Part shown: in pieces, positions 11,801 through 24,350 of the stretch
Numbering within the stretch: position 1 is the stretch's first letter
How the letters are laid out: the number at the start of each line of letters is the position of its first letter
Assembly (NCBI RefSeq): GCF_024586455.1
Contig: NC_065921.1
Span: 7,409,401 to 7,473,400, forward strand
Direction: 5' to 3'
DNA: 64,000 bases
Source: Bactrocera neohumeralis
Lineage: Eukaryota > Arthropoda > Insecta > Diptera > Tephritidae
Position numbers and translations under genes: made by a program
The notes under the pieces: model-generated
What the model was told of the DNA's origin: nothing
What the model saw: the letters and a program-made list of their open reading frames with translations, nothing else
Databases searched by the model: none

Positions 11801-12240
11801 TTAGTGCGGGTCGATTTACAGGGTGCAAAAAAAAAATTAAAAACTGGAGCATACGAAGAAGGCTTAGCGAATCCTTCAGAAGTACTTTGTTTAAGAAACT
11901 TTCTGAACCACTTTACTTAAGCGAATATGGGTCTGAAACCGGTTTCGAGCCAGCGATTTTCAAAGCGATTTTTATTTAGGAATTATAAGAATTTCTTACG
12001 CAGTTTTTGAGCTATCCCAATGAAATTTATTACGTTTTGTTCGTATTTGCATACACCGGACAACTATTGCACATATCTCCTATACTGCCGATTATTCAGA
12101 TTTTTAAAATTTTGCCTTAAAAATTGCTGACTCGAAACTGGTTTCAGAACCATAGTCTCTTGGACGAAATGGTTCAGAGTGATCCTCAGAACTTTTCCCG
12201 CATACGCGATTTTATAAAAAAAAAACGACCCGCTCTAATG
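11801..12240. mobile_element. miniature inverted-repeat element, TIR TTAG(T/A)GCGGGTCG
   Basis: Starts TTAGTGCGGGTCG (11801-11813) and ends CGACCCGCTCTAA (to 12238), an inverted match with one difference. Inner arms are also inverted: CCGGTTTCGAGCC near 11940 against GACTCGAAACTGG near 12130. About 440 bp, no ORF, so non-autonomous. Confidence 0.65.
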
Positions 12241-12469
12241 TAACTATATATGGTACTATCTATACATTATTATCTATATACAACTGTATATTTTTCATAC
12301 CCTGAACCAGAAGAAAACGGCTGACACTCTATACAATGTATCTATATAAATGATAAGCGGTGTCGAGCTGAGTCGATTTAGATATGTCCGTCTGTGTCAT
12401 CATTCTCAAACTAGTGCCTCAGTTTTTGTGATAACGCTCTAAAAGTTTCTACAGTCCTTTTTTCCCCAA

Positions 12470-12760
12470 GAGGCTGCTGATTTGCCGAAACCACCGATAT
12501 CGGACCACTATAGCATATAGCTGTCATAAAAACTGAACGTTCAAAATCAAGTGATTGTGTAGAAAACTTTTTTATTTGACGAGATATCTCTAAGAAATTT
12601 CGCAATGAGTATTTTCCTGGACAGCGTTGAAATCCAGGATGAAAACCAAACACATTTTTCAGATCGGACCACTGTGGCATTCAGCTGGCACACAAACTAA
12701 CCAATCAGATACCAATATGATAGCTTCAGTGCAACCGAGGTTAACGTTTTTTCTTGTTTT
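12470..12760 (+). repeat. copy of the 153-bp-period dispersed repeat
   Basis: ACTATAGCATATAGCTG at 12506 and a mutated unit near 12668. It ends with gcttcagtgcaaccgaggtt, the family's terminal hairpin in mutated form. Confidence 0.75.
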
Positions 12761-13872
12761 TCCTCTTTTTTTGCCGCTAACAAAGCGCTGCTGTTGCCAG
12801 TTAGTTAGTAAGTCAATCAGTAAGTCAGTTGGTGTTGCATGCAACAACGCCACAACAGCAACATTATAGACGACTTTTGTTTGTTTCAGTTCCATTGTAT
12901 CGCTATTTGCTTTTGTTTTTATTGTTTTTCGCTTTAAGCTAACTGTATTTGCATTTTATTCATGGCAAAACTACCGTTTGGTATATAGCCCACTTTTTGT
13001 GCGCGTGTGTATGTGTGTTTAAATAGTTCATAACACGGCCCATATTTGCTACTCTGCCATTTTAACACATTTTATCTGCCGTTAGGCACACTTCGGCTCA
13101 GCCGCCATATTTGGCAATGCAAACATACAAGTTGAATGAATAATCCAGCGGCGCTATACATATTGATATAAGTACATACATACATACATACATACATATA
13201 TAAATTGTATTATCTATAAACGGAATACTACCGATTTTTTGTTAAAGACTTTTTGGGCCTCAACCACATACACACACATACATACATACAATAACATTCA
13301 TGCACACACACATTCAAATTAAATGCGTTCGTGCGCCAAACTCACGCCAACAACGTGCTCTACAAATATTTATATACAACAAAGTGTGGCGGCGGCTTGG
13401 TTAACCCAAATACGTGGCTCACATTTTAGTTAGATAATTATAATAACAATTAGTGAATTATGCAAAAAATGGCAGATAAATGACATAAGTGCGCCGGAAT
13501 TGCCATTAAGCAACGAAATTTTTTAAATAAAATATTTTACTCCAAGCAGTTAGTCGTTAATTTGCCGAGTTGTACTTTGAGGTTAAGCCCGAAACATTGA
13601 GGTTAGCACTGGGACTTCAAGGAAGGATTATAAAATTAATCAAGCCTGATATCGAGCATTATTTCAAATAAAAAAATCATATATTCTGCTTAAAATTGAA
13701 CAAATGTACTAAATACATATAAAAGTACATATGATCAAAATTGACCCGGACTGCAAAAAAAAACTAATTTTCACGTATTTTAATATAGTTTTATTATTGT
13801 TTTGAGCCAATACAAACATCCAATTTTCATTTATATGTTATAAGCCGCGGTTGGGTTGACCCCAATGCCTTC
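12761..13872. other. intron sequence with CATA microsatellite
   Basis: Has (CATA)n at about 13177-13197 and CACA/CATA tracts near 13270. A short piece at 13730-13840 (aaattgacccggactg...) recurs at 50320-50390, so it is another dispersed repeat of unknown type. No gene seen. Confidence 0.5.
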
Positions 13873-14597
13873 AGGTGTTACATTGGTTTCCTCGGGTAAA
13901 AAACAGCCTTTTTCAACAATTTCTTTCTCATATAAAAAATTAAATGTTTTATAAGAATTTTTTATTGTTTTCAAACATACATTAAAAAAGAAATTCGGAA
14001 ATTTTTGGGAAATTTTTTTTTGTTACAAACATACACTATTAAAAAAGAAATTCGGAAATTTTTGGGAAAAAATATTTTAATCTCGGCCATTGCGAAGCCA
14101 TTTGCGGTGACCACTGGGAAAAAAGATGCGCCCGCGTTGGCAGGAAAACTCCTTACAGGCTCATCTAAAGTGAAAAAACACGTGTTTCAGTTAAAACTTT
14201 GAACTTGGACGAAGGAAAAAACTGAAAATTGGATTTTTGGCAGATATTTTTACAAAAAATTAAAATTTCAGTGAAAATTTCGCGACTTTTTTTTTCAAAT
14301 AGTTGAAATCGAAAAAAATCCTTCGTTCAAGTCTTTAAGAGTTGTATCTCAAAGACCTGTGTAAAATTTCATGAAGATCGGTTGAGTAGTTCTCGAGAAA
14401 TCTTGCCAACTGACTTCAAAAACGCAGTTTCAAGAAAAACGCGTTTAAAGACGGCGCCCTTAGCCCAGCTTGCAATTTTGTATCTCCGAAATTTTTACTC
14501 GGATCAACTTGAAAATTTAGGACAATATTCTAGAGATGTTGTAGAATTTAATGAACCATAAAAAAACCCGGGTACCCGTAAACCCATGTAACCCCTT
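13873..14597. mobile_element. non-autonomous DNA element (GGTTACATGGGTTT family), copy 1
   Basis: The left end, AGGTGTTACATTGGTTTCC, and the right end, AAACCCATGTAACCCC, are inverted repeats. The interior is closely similar to 36223-36810 and 17475-18140, for example the 'cttgccaac..acttcaaaaac..agtttc' stretch. This copy alone carries a tandem duplication of about 52 bp at 13968-14070 (acattaaaaaagaaattcgg...). No protein coding. Confidence 0.75.
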
Positions 14598-14839
14598 CCG
14601 TGAATTTTGCTTTTTCGGCTTCGACTATTTTTGGAGCGCCATTCATTACATTGTTGGACAGTTTCGACGTCATATTCTTAAACCCATTTCTAGTCAAGAG
14701 TAGTGATGCATTTGACGTATGTAGCGTCCTCAGCTATGATGGCAAGCATATCTTGCTTGCAAAAAATTCTGATATTTTTTTAAGAGTCTAACAATGATAC
14801 GCTCCATACCCAAAACATTAACCAAAATATACAAAGTCG

Positions 14840-15390
14840 ATCCATAAGAGAAATTCCAGCAAACTTTGGGATATCGCTCTGAAATTTTGCAAACGTCCTT
14901 CACAATCCATGAATCTGATCATTTGTCTGCACCGCCGATATCGAGCCACTATAGCATGTAGCTGTCATATAAAATGTTCAATCCAGATCAAGTTCTTATA
15001 TCGTAAACTTATTTATTTGACATGATATCTTCACGAAATTCGGCAAGGATTATTTTGAAAAGGAACGCTACAATCTTCGAACATTTTAAACAGATCGAAC
15101 CACTATATCATATAGCTGCCATATAAACTAAACGATCAAACTCCAGTGCTTATATCGAAAACTTTTTTATTTGAAAATTTAAATTTACAAAACTTGGCTT
15201 ATAGTATTTCCTAAGACTAGGCTATAATATGTGAAAATATTGTGCAGATCGGATGACTATATCAAATAGCTGCCATATAAACTGATTGATAAAAATCAAG
15301 TTGAAGTTCTTTTTATACCATTTATGCTATGATAATGTACCCTTGAAGGGTATTATAGCTTCGGTGCATAACGAAGTATACTGACCAAAA
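14840..15390 (+). repeat. longest copy of the 153-bp-period repeat (three units)
   Basis: Cores at about 14946, 15099 and 15253 are evenly spaced by 153-154 bp. Each is followed by a 'caagttcttat..ttttttatttga' module. The array ends with GAAGGGTATTATAGCTTCGG followed by an imperfect inverted cttcggtgc...cgaag. Confidence 0.8.
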
Positions 15391-17474
15391 ACATTTACAG
15401 AAATAAGTGCATCCCTAATGCGATTTTTTTGATTTTTTGCGCCACCTTCATTACAGAGCCATCAACTTCGCAGTACATTAACTCGCTTAAATTGCCGCTA
15501 CCGGTATTAGATTTGACCATTTTTTCGCTCTTTTATAAGCCACTATCAAGTACGATCATTTAAGCCAATATCACTTAGTTGCATATAAGTAAGTATATCT
15601 AACTACATACATACATAAGTACGCATGTGCTTATTTATGTATATTTTCACAATCCACAAACGAAACTGCTTGTGCATGCCTGAGACGATCACTGCAAGTT
15701 GGCTTTAACCTTTAAATGCTTGTCGAAATACTCGTCCATCTAGCAAAGCAATAACAACAATAACAAAGCAATGCCCGCAGCCGCACACACGCGCTCCAAT
15801 AAATGGCGCATGGCAAAGTAGTTTGCGATTTATGAGCCAAATACTTGTTGGTGCCGCGCAAAAATGCAAAATCGAGCAAAAGAAGAAACAGCAAAGTGGA
15901 AAAAGGCAGCAAAGAAAACAGCTGCAATAAATATATAAATAACAATAAACAAGTCAATATATGTGTACATACATACGCACAAAATACAACTTTATGCTGA
16001 TATGAAGTGAAGTTGTGGTTGGCTCCAACAGCGCACCAGCGCACCATTGCACCAGCGCATTGTTGTTGCCAACTTTTGTGGCCTGCAAACGGTAAAACAT
16101 GCAATGCCACAGTCAACAGCAGCAGCGGCTGAAGCATAAACACAAACAAACAGCGACAAGCTGAAACACTCCCCGAAACCGAGTCGCAGTTGAGGTTATG
16201 TTTGCGCTGACTCGCCCGTCAAGTTTTGCATTTTCAGCTGTTTTGTGCTGGCAACCACAATGCGGTTGGGCCGTTGACTGACGGACAGACCAACGGACGG
16301 ACGGAGATAATGTTAGCGTGGTGGAAATGCAAGTGTGGGGAAGGGTAGTGCAAGTCTCTCTCGTACGCATTTTAGCCCATCGCAAGTTGAGTTTGGTGTA
16401 AGGTTTCCGCTGTCACCGCAAAAGACACACCAATGCATGTTGTAGTTGGTGCAGGCAGGTGGGCGCGCAAGTGTGCAAACAGGTGGACACAACGCACCGA
16501 TGCACAATTGTTTAATATTTATTTAAATGCATAAAAATTAAAAATAAATTCGAAAATGCGCTTCGACAACAACACCTGCATATACAAAACTGTTGCGTAA
16601 TCAGTTTCGGCTTTACGGCGGGGAATTCCTTGCGGCAGCACATTTCTACAATATTGCTCACTGCCACCGTGCTCAGAGTATATACTTATGTATTTATGTA
16701 TATAAATGTATAGATATGTATGTATGTATATACATGTATATATATATACAATATTATACATGAAATAATATGCGATTTAAGCTCTGCTAATTGTTCTTTC
16801 CGCTTAATAGTCTCAACTCGTTGCGCAAGTGAACGCGCTAATTGTCTGAGAGCAGAGAGAGAAAATACAAAAATGCAAAGAATATGGAAAATATATTAAA
16901 GGTTATTTGTATTCATATAAAAAGTGAGCTCATTTGCATGTATCACACATCGGATGCCATTTAATTAGCGTCGAAAATACTTTTTGCTCGCTAGTTTTCC
17001 TATTATTGTCTGAAAATGACCCTGACTCAGCGCCCTTATTAGCATTTATGCGAGTGTAGCCGCATTTTTGTGTCAGTTTTTCTACATTTATTGCCGGCGA
17101 GGCGGCTGATAGCCGTCATTTGTGGTGGCATGATTTTTTAGTGGATTAAAATATTCTCTTTCAGAAATAGTTTTATTTTGCAGTTTGTTTTTAGGCTTTT
17201 TAAAGCTGATATCTGTTATGAAAGATCTTAGATTTCGCAAATGCTTAATTAGTGTATTCCTATCTATCATAATTAATTATATGTTGAGCTTTAATTTAAA
17301 GTAATACTTTAATCATTCAACTGACTTTAAATGGGTTCAACGAACCGCATCCAATTATTTATTTCTTAACTTTGAGGGTTAGGCCCTCAAATGAAGAAAT
17401 GAAGAATATTTCGGTTCATATGAAAAAAACAGATTTTGTTGTGTATTAAATTTCAGAAAGTAAATAGTTTGAAT
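15391..17474. other. intron sequence, microsatellites only
   Basis: TATA/CATA tracts lie at 15600-15640 and 16680-16760, and a GC-richer part at 15990-16490 has overlapping ORFs on both strands without domains. No gene recognised. Confidence 0.5.
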
Positions 17475-18140
17475 TAAGTGGTTATATGGTTCCCTGGTTC
17501 CCTGGTTCCCTCTGATAAAAATAGCATTTTTTCAACAATTTTTTTCTCATATTAAAAATTGATTATTTTATTAGAATTTTTTACGATTACACTATTAACA
17601 AAGAAATTCTAAAATTTTTGGAAAAAAAATATTTTAAACTCGGCCATTTCCGGTGACCCCTCGGAAAAAGGATTACCCCGCGTTGGCAGAAAAACTGCTT
17701 ACAAGATCATCTAAAGTGAAAAAATACGTGTTGAAACTTTAACTGAGAACTTGAGTAAAGGAAAAAACTAAAAATTGGATTTCTGGCAGATCTTTTTACA
17801 TAAAAATTAAAATTTTAACAATTTTTTTTTTTTTTCAAATAATTCTAATCGAAAAAAATCATTCGCACAAGTTTTTAAGAATTGTATCCAAAAGACCTGC
17901 GTAAAGTTTCTTGAATATCGATTGAGCAGGTCTTGAAAAATCTTGCCAACCAACTTCAAAAACATAATTTTGAGAAAAAGGCGTTTGAGGACGGCACACT
18001 TAGCCTAGCTAGCCTCGAGCGCACAAGTTCTCAAGGCTGTATCTCCGGAACTCTCGGATCAACTTGAAAATTTAGGACAATATTCTGGAATTTAATAAGA
18101 CAATAGAAAAATTTGATTTTTTGAAACCGATGAGAAAGAT
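17475..18140. mobile_element. non-autonomous DNA element (GGTTACATGGGTTT family), copy 2, decayed
   Basis: Same orientation and interior as copies 1 and 3. The left end is AAGTGGTTATATGGTTCC followed by three copies of TGGTTCCC. The right inverted end is not clear. Confidence 0.65.
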
Positions 18141-19590
18141 TTCTCTGCTTAAAATTATCTGAAACCCAAAAACTTTCTTATTGCTGTTGATGGTAGCGAT
18201 CGAAGGACTAGTCCAATTTTTCATTTCAAACCAAATGGTGGCTTCTCAATATAAGTCGTTTCTATTGAAAAAAGTTACACTCCAGAGTGGCTGAAAAAAT
18301 CGAAATTAATGCCAAAATTTTATTTTATCTATAATTAGCTAACAGATAGGTCGTTCGAATACTTTAAGCCGTTTGGTCCAGCCGTTTCGGCGAAAATTAC
18401 CCGAGAGACTCTCAAAACATCGCTTCGAGGCCAATTACACTAATTGGCTAATATGTCATACTATAAGGTCTCCCAACATAAAATGACGAAGATAAACCGA
18501 AAAATATAAATAGATGACCTCTAACTGGTTGAAATCCAATTTTTGTATGTAATATTTTGTACTTGTGAAAGGCATTACAGCTTTGAAGCAACCGAAGTTT
18601 TCATGTTTTTTTTAATGCAGTTAAAGTAAAATTGAATGCTATCAGTTTCGTAATAATAACTGCATCAGCAGCTAATAAAATTCCTTAATTCCCTTATTAA
18701 ATTATAATAAATTATATCGAAGAGAAGGGCGCTCACTGCACATGTCGACAAACCCAAAACAAAAATATTATTTTAAACTTTTGAAAAGCACTGCTTCATC
18801 TAATTAAAAAAATTGCAAATTATCGCCGGCCAGATTTAATAAGATTATCGCAATTTCCAATTTCACACAATTTAATTTGAGTGTATCTAACATATATAAA
18901 TGCATACATATGCACGGTACACACATGTATTTACATCGGAGCAGCATATGCAATGAGCACTTCGGCATTCCATTACACAAATTCACTTCAATACTTTTTT
19001 CCAAAGTCAATTAAACGCACTCAAGTGCTCTTTTGCCCTTAATTTGCAGTTATGCAACACTCAGCAAAATAATTAAAAAAGAGAAAATAGCAAAAAATAA
19101 AGTTCAACAGTGTGGAAAATAAACATTACACTAATCATTAAAACTCTCACACATCACAAATCGCCAGGTGATTACCTTGCCAAGCACGTAAATACGCATA
19201 GTATGTATGTAAGCACTTAAGTTTGTATCTAAAGTGCACAGCATACACATGTACATGCATTTATTCAAACACTCATACATATATATTTAATAAAACATAC
19301 ATACATTTGTACACGTGTGTATATATTTATATAAAAATGTAATTGCAATAAAACATAAGTGGCGAAACTCCATGGAACTATTTCAATATTAAAACGGTCT
19401 TGGTAATGATGCAAGTAATTATGGAATATTTAACTATTTCCCATAAATTTCATAAATTTTATGCGCATTTTACTCAATTTTACGTAATTTAAAAAATATG
19501 ATCTGCACAATTTCCGCTTGAATCGTTTAAAACTTTCAAGTTTGTTAGATATATAGTATTTATAATGAAATTTAATGAACCAAATGGTAT
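18141..19590. other. intron sequence; repeat terminus near 18540-18610
   Basis: At 18540-18605 a 'cttgtgaaaggcattacagc...caaccgaag' segment is a lone terminus of the 153-bp-period repeat. The rest is ordinary intron with TATA/CATA tracts near 19260-19330. Confidence 0.5.
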
Positions 19591-19591
19591 A

Positions 19592-20502
19592 CAAGGTATG
19601 TGCCAAAGTAAACAGGAAAACAGGAAACTTTTTGAATCTAGCGCCCCCTGTGGCGCCATCTATATGTCGACTAGTGCGTTAGAATCTGCTATCTTTATCG
19701 ATTGTCTAGTGAGAATTTCATGACATTTTATCGATTGGAAGAGAAGTTATTGCGTTTTAAGTGTCAGTATGTTTGTGTTATCGGTGAGGAAATGAGCTTC
19801 GAACAACGAGCCAACACTAAATTTTATTTTAAAACTTTTATCGAAACGTTTCTATTGATGAAACAAGTTTATGGCGATGATTGCCTATCCCGTAGCAGAG
19901 TGCACAAGTGGTTTCAACGTTTTCAAAGTGGTCGTGAGGACATAAATGACGATCAACATGTGGGGCAATCAAAATCCGTGATCACCGGAAATTCCATCGA
20001 AACTGTGCGTGAATTCATCAAAAATCAGCCGAAGTCATCATTGAAATTCATGGAAATGGAATTGAATATCGATTTATCACATTTACACTGAACATTTAGG
20101 CTTACGAGGGGTGTGTGCACGGTTTGTTCCGCACAAATTGACTGACAAGCAAAAATTACTCAGAATCCAACATTCGAAGGACGATTATTTGACCAAAAAT
20201 CACATTTTAACCATTAATCACTCCCCGTATTCACCAGATATGGCACCGTGCGACTTCTTCCTTTTCGGAAAAATGCATTTGCCCATGAAAGGAAAGCGTT
20301 ATGCAGACGTAGAGGCCATTCAAAAGGCTTGCACCGGCATACTGGCGGCAATACCGGCCAACGAGCTAAAACACTCGTTCGACATGATTTGGGACCGTGC
20401 AAAAGCTGTATTGAAGCAGAAGGAGACTATTTTGAATAAAATAAATTGATTTTGACGAAAAATCATTTGTTCCATTTTTATTATTTAAAGTCCTGTTCCT
20501 TG
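19592..20502 (+). mobile_element. internally deleted mariner-family element, copy A
   Basis: Flanked by TA on both sides, with ends CAAGG...CCTTG. It encodes a transposase broken by one large deletion. The N-terminal helix-turn-helix part (key residues FEQRAN, VHKWFQRFQSGREDINDDQ) occupies 19790-20090, and the C-terminal part (HSPYSPDMAPCDFFLFGK ... ILNKIN) occupies 20111-20449. The block carrying the first two catalytic acidic residues is missing, so it cannot be autonomous. The junction is the same as in the copy at 50861-51794. The third catalytic Asp (MAPCDFFLF) remains. Confidence 0.85.
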
Positions 20503-20504
20503 TA

Positions 20505-21110
20505 TACCATTTATGTCGACCGCTTTTTCCCATTTTTCCGCTAGTGACATTATTCCATCAGTGTAAAACTTTTCTGGTTTCTCGGCGAAAAACTGCGACA
20601 AGTAATTTTCACAGGCTTCTCTTGAAGCCAACTTTACTCCATTAAAGGAGTTTTGCACTGACCGAAACAAATGGTAGTCCAATGGTGAGAGGTTAGGGCT
20701 ATTTGGCGGATTAATAAAAACTTCCCAGCCAAGCTCCACCAGTTGTTGCCGAGTCATCAAAGATGTGTGTGGTCAAGCATTGTCATGATGGAAAACGAAG
20801 TCCTTTCTGATGATCAGTTCTGGCCGTTTTTTTGTTTTTTGATTGCTTGCTTCAATCTCATCAGTTGTTGATATTGGATGATGCCTTTCCAATCCCACCA
20901 AACACTCAGCATAACCTTTCGAGGCGTCAATCCTGGCTTTGCGACCTTTTGTTGAGCTTCACCACGCTTGGACCCTGATCTTTTTCGCACATTATTGTCG
21001 CATTTGATCGATTTTTCGTTTCCTATTACCAATCGCTTCAGAAATGGTTCAATTTCATTTCGTTTCAGCAAAGAATCGCAGATGTTAATTCGGTCTATTT
21101 AATTTTTCAC
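20505..21110 (-). mobile_element. mariner transposase fragment abutting copy A
   Basis: On the minus strand the pieces read SIKCDNNVRKRS ... VMLSVWWDWKGIIQYQ ... LVELGWEVFINPPNSPNLSPLDYHLFRS ... SLAEKWEKAVD. This is the classic mariner order with the third catalytic Asp in SPLDYHLF. Frame changes around 20770-20830 make it inactive. It begins exactly at the target site of copy A. Confidence 0.85.
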
Positions 21111-23985
21111 AGATTTTCACGGTCCTGTTCAAGCTTTTCCATAATTTCATTGACTTTTTCAACGATAGGTCGTCAATATATACTTTATTATGGTAAATTT
21201 TCTCTAACAAGCGGTAATAAATCTTGGGTAAATCTTTTACTTACTGAAGTATTCAAAATATTATATACCATATGTATCAATTAAAGTATCTTTTGTTCTA
21301 TTTAAAGCAAGACTAAATAGTATAAGGGGTAAATTGAAAAAGCATCTATACATATTTCTCTTGAAATAAAAATAAGGAAAAATTTTGTAAGGATAAAATT
21401 ATTAACGGTATTTTACTGAATCTTAATATCCTCACTTAAAATTATGCTGATTTTGTTGTTGTTTTCATGTGTAAATTTAGTGGCAATTGAATAGAACTAA
21501 AGTTTAGTGAGCAGCGAAGTTGTGAATCGAAGATGGCTACAATCATTAGCCTACCGCGCCTTACAGTTATCACTTTCTTTCAATAACAAGAGAAAAGCTA
21601 AAAAATTGTCGTAAAGAGAGTTAACTGTAAGTAACGAAAATGAGCGCAGCCTGTCTATTGTACTCCATCAATCTTGTCTCGAACAGACTTTAATTTGGGT
21701 CTCACACAATATTCTTTCATTCACGCGAAAGCTTCGGATATAACTTTTTATCTTTCAAGCTGATCCACACAATGCGCTCATATTGATTTTAAAACTGTGC
21801 GTAGAGCGAACCTCTCCAATTTCACGTTATCCTTTCTCCTCTGTTATTTTATAATGTCTGGCTGGCTTTTCAATAAATTTGCACATCAATTACAATTAGT
21901 TGCATTATCACTCACACTCGCACCCCGACTGGTTTCCGGCCGGTCTATCGCACCATAACCACCACTCACACACACACACACACGCAATGGTTGAAAGTGG
22001 ACGCCATTAGCAGCTGCAGCAATTACAGTTTATTGTTTTCATGCTGGTGTTGCTGGTTGTTGCTGTTGGCGTTTGCTTGCCTCAGGCATTCAGAAAATCT
22101 GCGGAATCCGCGATTTTCCTTCAAAGTTGCTGCCGCTCATTGCGCTTGGTGTTGCATGTTGCACAAAAATTAAAATTCATTACTTTTTGCTGCCACCACA
22201 AGCGCTTTGCTTTATTTGTTGGTTGATGCCGGTTGATAGCACTGCTCACTGGCTTACTGATAGCCACCATTTCGCTGCGACTTGCCTGTGCTGCACTGGA
22301 CTTTTTCCTCGTTTTCACTTTAAGGTATTTAATGTGCGCACAAACACACATAAACAAATACATACATGCATAGGAGTTGCTGCAAGCTCATAAAGCTCAT
22401 GTGTGTTATGCTTTATTATCATTTCAACAATCTTTGCAGTTGTTGTTGTTGCCTGCATAATTGTTAAGCGTTTTTGTTGCTGTCCACTTGCACTTTTCCA
22501 CAAGCGACGGCGGCCTGCTTACTTGCTGCACGCTCGATTGCCAGCGCTGATGCCTGTCCATCATCATCACCCATTCACCGCGAGCACCTGGCGCCTGTGG
22601 TTGTTATTGTTTTATGTTGAAAATGAAAATGTTTATTAGCCTGCGCCACGCCCCACTGCACCGTGCGCGAGCAGCAGCAAAACTCGCGCCATTATGGCTT
22701 GATTTTCTGCATGTATGCTTGTGTGTGTGTGTGTGTGTGTGTGTGAAAGCGAGATTTTAGTCGCTTAAGCAATTCGCTTGTCGTGTCTTCAACTTATTCA
22801 CGGCATGCCTTGCATGCAGGAATGCCGCTGTTGTTTAATTTGTTGTTGTTGTACTGTTCATCAATTCGTCATTTCGTCAAGTTGTCAAGCGGTCTCCGTG
22901 CATTAACATAAAGTTGCACTTTTCAGCATATTTGCTGTTGTTGTCGTCGCCGGCAGAACCAGAGAGCAACAAGAGTCACTGTCAGGTCTCGTTTACTACT
23001 TAAATATTAAAAGTAAATACAAATGTATGTATGTGTACTCATAAATATGTATGTAATTATTTGTTAAGCGCCATTTCTCGATTTCACTGTTGCCATATTG
23101 ACCGCTGATCCATTGCAATCGGCCAACGTTTGCTCGCTCTTCGCTTGCCACACACCGCACTGCCAGCGGCAACTATGATTTTGTGTCAACAATGGCAAGA
23201 AACGCGACACTCATCGCGCTCCGGGCAGTTGACAGTGTGAAAGTGCAACTTGTTTTCGCGTAAACCGACGCGTTGCCTTCATCGGTGACGAAACGAAATG
23301 GCGCTTAAAACAATATTGATTCACCAACTGGTGTTCAACCTTATGATTTAATGGTTGCATTTTTATTTCATATTTTTTTTTTTGTAAATTTAATAAAATA
23401 TTACATTTCAGTATGATTTGTTAGTGTGAAGATTTAAAAATCCGAATATTAAAATAATTTACTTCTTTAAAGCAACACAAATTGTAGTATTTCTTACTAA
23501 AATTGCATAAATCATAAGTCCTCTGCTTTCCTCCGTCTTCGAAGTTTTGCTACTAACAGTCTCTTTTGTATTACCTTAAGTTCTCTAGTGATGCGGTAGT
23601 ATTTATCTTCCAATCGTTTCTGTGTTTATATCACTCTAGTTGTGCCTTAAGTCTTTTCAGATGTTTTGCGGTTTGGGAAAACCCCTCATCCCCTTACACT
23701 TCATAGATATAATACTTCTTAGACATGTCAACACATGTTTGAAGGGATTGTATAATGAAGAAAACTTTCGTCGATTAAACTAAGACACTCAGAATATTTG
23801 TGTAGAACTCCTTTTACGTAGACAGTCTTATATTACCAATTTCTTAGTTACATGAGTTATCACGCTGTTCTATTTTTACTATATTTTGAATTTTTAAATC
23901 TATAACTCAAAGCGTGTTTTCGGAATATCTTTTCAGTCTTAGTTCTTCAGATTACAGAAACTAAACTATAAGCCCGCCGAATTAG
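21111..23985. other. intron sequence, no gene recognised
   Basis: A GC-richer part at 21900-23330 contains CA (21967-21982) and TG (22721-22743) microsatellites and many short ORFs on both strands. It could include conserved regulatory DNA, but nothing specific is visible. Confidence 0.45.
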
Positions 23986-23989
23986 TTTA

Positions 23990-24350
23990 AGTTAGGTTAG
24001 TCTGGTAGGCTAATGAGCCGCGCATAGATCAGTTTTGGTCCTTTTGCGATACAAGATGGAGTTCAGTTAATAGGTTAGTGAGGAGTAGACATCTGTTAGG
24101 ATGCCTACGCTGGGAAAGAATTATAAAAGACTCTGTGGCCCCACTATCGATATCATCTCCAGTGTATCAAACCGTGGAGACCGCAGATACTTTCAGCGCA
24201 GTCTTGCCAATGCGGGGTAAATGCACAAGAGATGCTCCATTGTTTCCCTGGTGCCTTGTTCTAGACATTTCCTGCAGTCTTCTCGATCTATCGGCCCAAT
24301 TTGGCGGGCATGTGCCGCCACCTCTCGAATTAAAAGTATACCAAATTATT
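23990..24350 (-). mobile_element. LINE C-terminal fragment with Cys-His motif
   Basis: The minus strand reads DCRKCLEQGTRETMEHLLC followed by PALARLR, the C-terminal zinc motif of RNase H-bearing non-LTR elements. The fourth metal ligand region is CIYP rather than CxCP. It is similar to 54415-54745. The gene is heavily broken. Confidence 0.65.
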
